Shown here one piece after another: positions 52,836 through 60,220 of a stretch of 64,000 bases of DNA. This DNA comes from an uncultured Trueperaceae bacterium (GTDB taxonomy: Bacteria; Deinococcota; Deinococci; Deinococcales; Trueperaceae). The notes under the pieces were generated by a model, which worked only from the letters and a program-made list of their open reading frames with translations, did not search any database and was not told where the DNA came from. The position numbers and the translations under genes were made by a program. The stretch is from positions 62,001 to 126,000 of the forward strand of contig CALMXZ010000003.1 of NCBI GenBank assembly GCA_937873495.1, read 5' to 3'. Each line of letters starts with the position of its first letter. The first letter of the stretch is position 1.

Positions 52836-53260
52836 CAAGCCAACTCCAACTTCTTGGGCTGCTGAGCGTCGTGCGGGTGGGCCTCGCCGGCGTAGACCTT
52901 AAGGCGGCGGATCAGACGCCGTCCCATCCGGGTCTTGGGGAGCATGCCCCATACGGCGTGCTCGAGCACGCGCACCGGATGCTTGTCGAGCATCTCGCGC
53001 GCCGTGTTCTCCTTGAGACCGCCCTGGTAGCCCGTGTAGCGGCGGTACACCTTCTGATCCAGCTTGCGGCCGGTGAACTCCACCTTGTCCGCGTTGATCA
53101 CGATGACGAAGTCGCCGCCCGGCTGGTTGGGCGTGTAGCTGGGCTTGTGCTTGCCCTTCAACACGGAGGCGATCTGGGTAGCGAGCCTGCCCACGCGCTG
53201 ACCGGCCGCGTCTATCACGACCCAGTCGTGGTTGAGCTCGTTGGGGAAGTACGTCTTCAC
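52835..53260 (-). CDS. rplM: 50S ribosomal protein L13
   Basis: This 141-residue 23S rRNA-binding protein has the family sequence [40 protein letters not shown] and [22 protein letters not shown]. The N-terminus [14 protein letters not shown] matches Thermus L13 from its first residues, so GTG 53260 is chosen over GTG 53269. The rplM-rpsI pair is the usual bacterial arrangement. Confidence 0.97.
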   Translation of the reverse strand: MKTYFPNELNHDWVVIDAAGQRVGRLATQIASVLKGKHKPSYTPNQPGGDFVIVINADKVEFTGRKLDQKVYRRYTGYQGGLKENTAREMLDKHPVRVLEHAVWGMLPKTRMGRRLIRRLKVYAGEAHPHDAQQPKKLELA

Positions 53261-53327
53261 GTTGGTCACGTCCTTGCTAAGGGCTTTGCCGGTACGATCG
53301 GGGCGGCAAAACTTGAAGCCAAAAGTG

Positions 53328-53333
53328 AGCCTA
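53328..53333 (-). promoter_or_regulatory. Candidate -10 element TAGGCT of rplM-rpsI
   Basis: TAGGCT on the minus strand would give a leader of roughly 60 nt before the rplM GTG. No clear -35 was seen at the proper distance, so confidence is low. Confidence 0.35.
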
Positions 53334-53404
53334 GCACGTCGGCGCAGCCGTTGTATAGGCCACCGGCGGGCGGTGCTCGCGGGGAGTTCGCCGCGCCCAA
53401 GGGC

Positions 53405-53410
53405 TAAGAT
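53405..53410 (+). promoter_or_regulatory. -10 element TAAGAT of the acylase-nurA-herA operon
   Basis: TAAGAT is 67 nt before the acylase ATG. The predicted transcript would start around an ATGTGA (53419-53424), a start codon directly followed by a stop. SD CGGGAG lies 6 nt before the real ATG at 53477. Confidence 0.4.
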
Positions 53411-53476
53411 GCCGTGAGATGTGAGTTCGAGGTCGTCGAGCCGCGCGAGACCCGCGTGGCGTAACGGGAGTCGTCG

Positions 53477-55870
53477 ATGAAAGTACTGGGTCGGATAGTT
53501 GGCATCGTGCTGCTGCTGGTGGTCGTCGCCGCCGGCGTCGGTTTCGTCTACCTCCGCTCCTCGCTGCCGCGCGTGAAGGGCGAGGTGCAGGTCGCAGGGC
53601 CGGGCGGGCCGATCGACATCGTGAGGGACGCTGACGCCGTTCCACACATCTATGCTGGCAGCCAGGCCGACGCCGTCTTCGGCCTCGGCTTCGTCCACGC
53701 GCAGGACCGCCTCTGGCAGATGGAGTTCCAGCGGCGCGTCGGCAGCGGCAGGCTCTCCGAGGTCATCGGACCGGCCACGCTCGGGACCGACCGCTTCATC
53801 CGCACGCTCGGCATCCGTCAGGCCGCTGCCAGCGCGGTCGAGGCGATGTCGCCGGAGGCTCGCGCACTACTTGACGCCTACGTGGCGGGCGTGAACGCCT
53901 ACCTCGCGCAGCGGCGCGGGGCGTTGCCCGTCGAGTTCCTCCTCCTCGGCTTCGAGCCCGAACCTTTCGACGTGATCGACGTCGCGAGCTGGGCGAAGAT
54001 GATGGCCTGGGACCTGGGCGACAACTGGGGCGACGAGCTCCTACGGGCCCAGCTGGTGGCGCGGCTCGCGCCGGAGGACGCCGGGCGGATGATCGCGCAG
54101 CTGTGGCCGAGCATGGACGACGCCGGCACCGTCGTCGTTCCGGCAGGCGCCGCGCAGTACCTGCAGGAGATCGACACCGAGGGGCTCCTCGCGCTGGCCG
54201 GGCCTCCCAAGCCCGACGGCTACGGTTCGAACAACTGGGTGCTCGCCGGCGACGTCACGGCGACGGGGAAGCCGATCCTCGCCAACGATCCGCACCTCGG
54301 GCTGCAGGCGCCGTCGCTCTGGTACTTCGCGCACCTCGTCGCCCCCGGTCTGAACGTGATCGGCGCGAGCCTGCCCGGCACGCCGGCCGTGCTGCTCGGG
54401 CGCACCGATCACCACGCCTGGGGCTTCACCAACAACGGGGCCGACGTCCAGGACCTGTTCCTCGAACGCGTCGACCCCGACGACGGCGGTCGCTACCTGA
54501 CCCCCGGGGGTAGCGAGGCGTTCGCCGTGCGCCAGGAGACCATCAAGGTCAAGGGGCGCTCAGACGAGGTCCTCGTGGTGCGCTCCACACGCCACGGTCC
54601 CGTCATCTCGGACGTCGACGCCCGCTCGCGCGAAGCGGCGGCCGGGCCGCTCGGCGGGCAGGGGACCGTAGTGGCGTTCGCCTGGACGGCGCTGGAGCCG
54701 GGCGACCGGACCCTCGAGGCCGTCCTCGGCATGAACGTCGCGACCAGCTGGGACGAGTTCGAGGACGCCCTCAGGCTGTTCGTCGCCCCGATGCAGAACA
54801 TCGTCTACGCCGACGTCGACGGCGTCATCGCGTACTACGCGCCGGCGCGCGTCCCGGTGAGGGCGAGCGGCATCGGCGCGCTCCCCGTGCCGGGCTGGAC
54901 CGGTGAGGGCGACTGGCTGGGCTACGTGCCGTTCGAGGAGCTCCCGCACTCCGTGCAGCCGGCGTCCGGCCGCATCGTCACGGCCAACCAGCGCGTCGTA
55001 CCGGACGACTACGCGTACTACCTGACGCGCGACTGGGCCGACCCCTACCGCGCCGAGCGCATCGACGAGCTCCTGGGCGCGCAAGCGCGCGCCACGGTCG
55101 ACGCCTCCGTCGTGGCGCAGCTCGATCAGGTCTCGCTCATGGCGCGCGAGTTCGCGCCCCTGGCCCAGAACGCCGTGCCCACGACCGACGGCGGGCGGCG
55201 CCTCCAGGCGCTCCTCGTCGGTTTCGACGGCACCATGCTCGCCGAGTCGCGCGCGCCGCTCGCGTTCGCGGCCTGGTACAGGCAGTTCGCCTTCTCCCTC
55301 TACCGGGACGACCTCGGCGACGTGGCGTCGAGCTTCTTCGGTCTGCGCCCCGCCCTCACGCGCGCCATCCTGGCCGGCGAGCCGGACTGGTGCGACGACA
55401 TCACCACTCCGGGCATCGAGACGTGCCAGCAGCAAGCCGGCCTCGCGCTCGACGCCGCCTGGCTCGAGCTCGTGGGCGCCTTCGGCGACGACACGAGCAA
55501 GTGGAGCTGGGGCAAGGCTCACGAGGCCGTCTACGAGCACGCCGTCCTCGGCGCCACGCCGCTGGCGCCGGTCGCCAACTTGCGCATCGGGAACGGCGGT
55601 GACGGCTTCAGCGTCGACGCGGCCGGCTACGGCCTCGAGTTCGGCTCCTTCACCCAGACGCACGGCCCCGGCTACCGCGGGGTGTACGACCTCGCGGGCG
55701 GCGGCGGTTGGTTCATCCACGGCACCGGTCAGTCCGGCAACCTGGTGTCTGGCCACTACCGCGACTACCTGGCGCGGTGGCAGAGCGGAACGATGGTCCC
55801 CATGCGCATGACCCGCGCGGCGGCGGAAGCCGGGGCCATGGGCACGTTGCGGCTCGTGCCGCGGCCGTGA
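53477..55870 (+). CDS. Penicillin acylase family Ntn hydrolase
   Basis: This 797-residue protein is an Ntn hydrolase of the penicillin G acylase/acyl-homoserine-lactone acylase family. A signal anchor (about 6-25) leads to the alpha subunit; cleavage before the nucleophile S251 in [11 protein letters not shown] creates the beta subunit. Downstream are [32 protein letters not shown] and [11 protein letters not shown], all typical. The natural substrate is unknown. Its TGA overlaps the GTG of nurA (GTGA), so the two are translationally linked. Confidence 0.93.
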   Translation: MKVLGRIVGIVLLLVVVAAGVGFVYLRSSLPRVKGEVQVAGPGGPIDIVRDADAVPHIYAGSQADAVFGLGFVHAQDRLWQMEFQRRVGSGRLSEVIGPATLGTDRFIRTLGIRQAAASAVEAMSPEARALLDAYVAGVNAYLAQRRGALPVEFLLLGFEPEPFDVIDVASWAKMMAWDLGDNWGDELLRAQLVARLAPEDAGRMIAQLWPSMDDAGTVVVPAGAAQYLQEIDTEGLLALAGPPKPDGYGSNNWVLAGDVTATGKPILANDPHLGLQAPSLWYFAHLVAPGLNVIGASLPGTPAVLLGRTDHHAWGFTNNGADVQDLFLERVDPDDGGRYLTPGGSEAFAVRQETIKVKGRSDEVLVVRSTRHGPVISDVDARSREAAAGPLGGQGTVVAFAWTALEPGDRTLEAVLGMNVATSWDEFEDALRLFVAPMQNIVYADVDGVIAYYAPARVPVRASGIGALPVPGWTGEGDWLGYVPFEELPHSVQPASGRIVTANQRVVPDDYAYYLTRDWADPYRAERIDELLGAQARATVDASVVAQLDQVSLMAREFAPLAQNAVPTTDGGRRLQALLVGFDGTMLAESRAPLAFAAWYRQFAFSLYRDDLGDVASSFFGLRPALTRAILAGEPDWCDDITTPGIETCQQQAGLALDAAWLELVGAFGDDTSKWSWGKAHEAVYEHAVLGATPLAPVANLRIGNGGDGFSVDAAGYGLEFGSFTQTHGPGYRGVYDLAGGGGWFIHGTGQSGNLVSGHYRDYLARWQSGTMVPMRMTRAAAEAGAMGTLRLVPRP

Positions 55871-57066
55871 GCGGCCGCGACGCCCAGGACGGCGCCTCGG
55901 AGCCGGGCGGGAGTATCCCCGCGGCCCAGGCCGCGCCCCGCCGCGGTAGCGCCGCGCCGCGCCGCCTGCTGCTCGAGCCGTGGGGCGTCGGCTACGCCGG
56001 CTCCGCGCAGGACGTTGGGGGAACGGCCTTCGGCGACGCAGACGACGACCCGCTTGGTGGACCAGGCGACGAGCGCCGGCTCTTGGGAGCCGAGGCGCTC
56101 TCGGTGGAAGTGCCCCTGGCCGACTGGCGCGCGTTGCGCCCGGCGGCCCCGCTGGCCGTTGCGCAACTGCTCTTCCTCGACGGCGTGCGCAGGGTCGAGG
56201 CGCGCGCCGTGCTGGAGGGCGCCGCCCCGGCGTTCGGGGCGCTCGGCAGCTGCGCGGTCGGCGCGGTGGCGTGCGACCTGGCGGGGGGTGGCCGCGCGGC
56301 GATCGTGGAGGACGTCGTCGTGGAGCGCTGGTGCGCCATCGCCATCGATGCGCTGACGGACGAGACCGACGTGCTCGTGCCGACCGGGCCGACCGGGCCA
56401 GCCGGCTCCGGCGCCGAGGCCGCGCCGCGCCTGCGCTTCCGCGTCACCCAGGCGAAGGGCACCGACTGGCAGGCGCCGGTCGAGCAACTCCAGGTCGTGA
56501 TGCGCGACGCCGAACGGCGCCTGGCGGCTCGCCTGCGGGGGCGCCTGGCCGGGGCCGGGGAAGCGGGCAGCCGTGCCCTCCTCGTGTGCGACGGGCCCCG
56601 CCCGCTGTTCGGCGCCGACGAGAACGTCATCGGCTACCTCAAGACGATCAAGGAGCAGCGGCTGCCAGCCGCCGCGCTGGCGGTGGTGCGGCGGCTGGAG
56701 GAGGGCGAGCGCTCGCCCGTCTACCTAGTAGGCGAGGGCGAACATGCCCGGTTCGAGTGGTACCTCCGCCTCCGCGACCCGCGCCCGTGGCTCCACACCC
56801 TGGCGGGCAGCGTGCGCGTCCAGGCGCATGCCGGCCCGGCCCCGCACGCCTTGCTCGACGCGGCCACGGCCATAGCCGATTGGAGCGCCGCCCAGCTCCC
56901 GCGCTTCGCAACGAAGGCGCATCAGGACCCGCGTGCGCCCCAACAGCTCCTGCCGGTGCGCTTCCTCGAAGCCGCGCTGCGCAGGCGGCTCGGGAGCGCG
57001 CCGCTCGTGCGCAGGCGCATCGAGGTCGCGCTGGCTGACACCGGGAAGGTGGTGGCGGCCGCGTGA
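55867..57066 (+). CDS. nurA: NurA-family 5'-3' nuclease
   Basis: This 399-residue protein is a divergent NurA nuclease that resects DNA ends with HerA. The two Asp-Gly motifs of the Deinococcus-type NurA are visible: LLFLDGVRRVEAR (about 100) and LLVCDGPRPLFGADENVIGYLKTI (about 240). An extended Ala/Pro-rich N-terminus of about 40 residues precedes LLLEPWGVGYAG. The GTG start at 55867 overlaps the acylase stop, and the gene's stop overlaps herA by 4 nt. Longer in-frame starts fall inside the acylase gene. Confidence 0.82.
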   Translation: MSGRDAQDGASEPGGSIPAAQAAPRRGSAAPRRLLLEPWGVGYAGSAQDVGGTAFGDADDDPLGGPGDERRLLGAEALSVEVPLADWRALRPAAPLAVAQLLFLDGVRRVEARAVLEGAAPAFGALGSCAVGAVACDLAGGGRAAIVEDVVVERWCAIAIDALTDETDVLVPTGPTGPAGSGAEAAPRLRFRVTQAKGTDWQAPVEQLQVVMRDAERRLAARLRGRLAGAGEAGSRALLVCDGPRPLFGADENVIGYLKTIKEQRLPAAALAVVRRLEEGERSPVYLVGEGEHARFEWYLRLRDPRPWLHTLAGSVRVQAHAGPAPHALLDAATAIADWSAAQLPRFATKAHQDPRAPQQLLPVRFLEAALRRRLGSAPLVRRRIEVALADTGKVVAAA

Positions 57067-58961
57067 GCGAGCTCGCTGCCAACGGGTCGTCGCCGATCGG
57101 CCGCGTCCTCGGCACGGAGGACTCGACCCCCGTCGCCTACTGGTTCCTCGTCCTCCCGGGTTGCAAGGCGCGCCTCGACGACGTGGTTATGGTGCGGACC
57201 GCCGACCCGACGGGGCGTGGCGCAGGCGTCACGTTCTACGGCGTCGTCGACCAGGTCAGGCGCAGGCTCGAGGGCGTGCAGTTCGACCTCGATACGGAGC
57301 TGATGGCCCAAGGGCTCATCCCGGCCGAGGAGAGTTACGCCGCTCACGTTCTCGTCACGCGCCTCGGCCCCGAGGAGTTCCTGCCGCCGGCCCCGGGCGA
57401 CGCGGTCAGCCTCGCGACCGGTGCGGAGCTGGAGCGCGCCCTCTACGTCGACGGGATGAAGGCGCGCCTTGGCGCCGGCATCCTGCGGAGCGGCGACCCC
57501 GCTTACCTGAACCTCGACTTCGTCGACGGTACCCGCGGCGCGCACGTGAACATCTCCGGTATCTCCGGGGTGGCCACCAAGACGAGCTACGCGCTCTTCC
57601 TGCTCTACTCGCTGTTCCACGACCGCCACGGTCGCGGCGGCGCGCCCCTCCTGGCCGACCCCGGCTCGGCCCGGGCCGTCGTCTTCAACGTCAAGGGCGA
57701 GGACCTCCTCTTCATCGACCAGCCGAACGGGCGCTTGGCGGAGGAGGAGCGGGCTTGGATGCAGCGCAACGGGGCGCAGGACGACCGCTACACGACCCTC
57801 GGGCTGCACGCCGGGCCGTTCGAGAGCTGCGCCCTACACGCCCCGCCCCAGGCGACGCCAGGGGGAAGGCTCGTGGCCGACGCCCAGCAGAGGGACGGCG
57901 TCGCGCCGTACGTCTGGACGCTCAGGGAGTTCTGCGAGGGGCGCATGCTGCCGTTCGCGTTCGCCGACGTCGGGAGCATGTCGCAGCTCGAGTTCCTGCT
58001 CCAGGGCGTCGAGGAGCGGCTCTACCAGCTCGCCAAGGACCTGCCGAGCACCGACGTCACGGTGGCCGTCGATTGGGAGCCTCCCGAGGCGGCCACCTCC
58101 ATTGGTGCCAAGGCCGCCGCCACGGCCCGGCGTATCGACGAGGCCGAAGGGCTGCCGTTCGACGCGCTCGCCGGCGGACGCAAGTACCGGTTGCGTACGT
58201 TCGCTGAACTGGTCGACTTCCTCGAGTACAAGCTCCTGAGCGAGGGCGCGCCCGAGGACGGCGCCCCGGGCGAGGCCGACAAGGGCGGCGACCCGCGCTG
58301 GACGGCCAGGCAGCCGAAGGGGACGCGCGAAGCGTTCATCCGCCGGCTCAGGGGCGCCCAGAAGCACCTGGGGCGCCTCGTGCGCGGCGACCTAGACGAG
58401 CGGACGGCCAGGGAGGCGCGCCTCGACGTCCTCTCCTCCCAACGGCAGGTCCACGTGGTCGATATCCACCAGCTCGCGCCACTCGCCCAGATGTTCGTCG
58501 TCGGCGTCACGCTCCGCGGGCTGTTCGCCGCCAAGGAGAGAGGGCACAGGGGCAAGGTGTTCGTCGTCCTCGACGAGCTGAACAAGTACGCGCCCTCGGA
58601 AGGTGACAGCCCGATCAAGGAAGTGCTGCTCGACATCGCCGAGCGCGGCCGCAGCCTTGGCGTCATCCTGATCGGCGCGCAGCAGACGGCCAGCGAGGTC
58701 GAGAGGCGCGTGGTCGGCAACGCCGCCATCCGGGTGGCCGGACGCCTCGACGCCGCCGAGTCCGAACGGCCGGAGTACCGCTACATGCCGGCGAGCACCC
58801 GCTCGCGCACGACCATCCTCGCGCCGGGCACGATGATCCTGCACCAGCCCGACGTGCCGACGCCGGTCCTCGTTACCTTCCCGTTCCCCGCCTGGGCGAC
58901 GCGGGCCGAGGAGCGTGACACGGCGGTGAGCGACGAAGAGGCGGGTGCGCTGCTGCGCTGA
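57063..58961 (+). CDS. herA: HerA-family DNA translocase
   Basis: This 632-residue FtsK/HerA-type ATPase works with NurA in DNA end resection. The N-terminal HAS-barrel (IGRVLGTEDSTPVAYWFLV...) precedes a P-loop region that reads SGISGVATKTS (165-175), where the Walker lysine K173 is preceded by T instead of G. Walker B is KVFVVLDELNKYAP, with the conserved block RGRSLGVILIGAQQTASEVERRVVGNAAIRVAG after it. A charged segment at about 395-420 is a probable linker. The GTG start overlaps nurA (GTGA). Confidence 0.87.
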   Translation: MSELAANGSSPIGRVLGTEDSTPVAYWFLVLPGCKARLDDVVMVRTADPTGRGAGVTFYGVVDQVRRRLEGVQFDLDTELMAQGLIPAEESYAAHVLVTRLGPEEFLPPAPGDAVSLATGAELERALYVDGMKARLGAGILRSGDPAYLNLDFVDGTRGAHVNISGISGVATKTSYALFLLYSLFHDRHGRGGAPLLADPGSARAVVFNVKGEDLLFIDQPNGRLAEEERAWMQRNGAQDDRYTTLGLHAGPFESCALHAPPQATPGGRLVADAQQRDGVAPYVWTLREFCEGRMLPFAFADVGSMSQLEFLLQGVEERLYQLAKDLPSTDVTVAVDWEPPEAATSIGAKAAATARRIDEAEGLPFDALAGGRKYRLRTFAELVDFLEYKLLSEGAPEDGAPGEADKGGDPRWTARQPKGTREAFIRRLRGAQKHLGRLVRGDLDERTAREARLDVLSSQRQVHVVDIHQLAPLAQMFVVGVTLRGLFAAKERGHRGKVFVVLDELNKYAPSEGDSPIKEVLLDIAERGRSLGVILIGAQQTASEVERRVVGNAAIRVAGRLDAAESERPEYRYMPASTRSRTTILAPGTMILHQPDVPTPVLVTFPFPAWATRAEERDTAVSDEEAGALLR

Positions 58962-59009
58962 TCCGGCGCGCCGTTACGCGCGCTGCGCCCGACCTCGTTG
59001 CCGCGCCCT

Positions 59010-59015
59010 TACACT
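59010..59015 (+). promoter_or_regulatory. -10 element TACACT (leaderless) of sbcD
   Basis: TACACT ends 7 nt before the sbcD ATG at 59023, after the herA stop. sbcDC can therefore be transcribed independently of nurA-herA. Confidence 0.55.
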
Positions 59016-59022
59016 GGCGCGG

Positions 59023-60186
59023 ATGAAGGTGCTGCACACCGCCGACTGGCATGCCGGCCGGAGCCTGCACGGGGTCGACCGAACCGGTGAGGTCAGGGAG
59101 GCGCTCGAGGAGCTCGCCGAGCTCGTGAAGAGCGAGCAGGTCGACCTGGTCGTCGTCGCCGGCGACCTGTACGACAACCGCAACCCCAGCGCCGCCGCCG
59201 AGGAGGCGGTCTACCGCTTCTTCCTCGACGTGAGCAGCGCGGGGGCGCAGAGCGTGATCATCGCAGGCAACCACGACTCGCCCCAGCGCCTCGACGCGGC
59301 AGCGAACCTGCTTGGGCTCGTCGGCGTGCGCGCCGTGGGGGCCTTCCGGCCCGCCGGCGAAGGCGGCGCGTTCGAACTGAACGTGAGGGGCGAGCGCGTG
59401 CGAGTGGCGGCGCTGCCGTTCCTCTCCGAGCGGCGGATGATCGGCGCCGCCGACCTGATCGAGGGCGACCAAGCCGCCCAGCAGGGCAGCTACCGCGAGA
59501 AGATGCGCAAGCTCGTCGGCAACCTGACCGCCGGCATGGACGGCAACGCCGTGAACCTCCTCCTCATGCACACGACCTTCGAGGGCGCCAGCCTCGCCAA
59601 CTCCGAGTACGTGTTCCACAGCACGAACAGCTACACGGTGCCGGCGTCGATCGTGCCGGACGCCGTCACCTACGCCGCCCTCGGGCACATCCACAAGCCG
59701 CAGGGCGTCCAGGGGCTCTCCGAAGGCAAGGCGCGCTACCCGGGCAGCCTGCTGCAGCTCGACTTCGGCGAGGCGGGCAGCGAGCGCGGCGTGGTCGTCG
59801 CCGAGTTGCGCGCGGGTCGGGCGCCCGAGTACGCCATCAAGCCCATCACGGCAGGCAAACGCCTCAAGCGCGCTGTCGTGACGGAGGAGGAGCTCGACAG
59901 GCGCGCGCTCGAGCTCGCCGAGTTCCCCGGCTGGCTCAAGCTCGTCGTCAAGCTCGAGCGCCCGCGGCCGGGCCTCAAGGAGCGGCTCCAACGCGACCTG
60001 CCCAACCTCCTCGCCGTCGAGCAGCAGCTGCCGGGCGAGGGGAGCGGCGACGAGCCTGGCTTCGACCTCGCCGCGCTCGACCTCGTCGCCTCTTACCGCG
60101 ACTACCTGCGGGCGGAACGGGGCGATGACGGCCAGGACGAGCTGGTCGGCGCCTTTACCGGCCTGCTCGAGGAAGCGACGACGTGA
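59023..60186 (+). CDS. sbcD: Exonuclease subunit SbcD (Mre11-like)
   Basis: This 387-residue metallo-phosphoesterase is the nuclease half of SbcCD. The five phosphodiesterase motifs are in order: LHTADWHAG, VVAGDLYDNRNP, IAGNHDSPQRL, LLMHTTFEG and ALGHIHKPQG. The capping domain and C-terminal SbcC-binding helices follow (GLKERLQRDLPNLLAVEQQL). The leaderless ATG is preferred over a start 78 nt earlier. It lies 61 nt after herA and 34 nt before sbcC. Confidence 0.96.
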   Translation: MKVLHTADWHAGRSLHGVDRTGEVREALEELAELVKSEQVDLVVVAGDLYDNRNPSAAAEEAVYRFFLDVSSAGAQSVIIAGNHDSPQRLDAAANLLGLVGVRAVGAFRPAGEGGAFELNVRGERVRVAALPFLSERRMIGAADLIEGDQAAQQGSYREKMRKLVGNLTAGMDGNAVNLLLMHTTFEGASLANSEYVFHSTNSYTVPASIVPDAVTYAALGHIHKPQGVQGLSEGKARYPGSLLQLDFGEAGSERGVVVAELRAGRAPEYAIKPITAGKRLKRAVVTEEELDRRALELAEFPGWLKLVVKLERPRPGLKERLQRDLPNLLAVEQQLPGEGSGDEPGFDLAALDLVASYRDYLRAERGDDGQDELVGAFTGLLEEATT

Positions 60187-60220
60187 CGCGGCCGGCGCCC
60201 GGTCCGGTGGGGCCGCGGGC

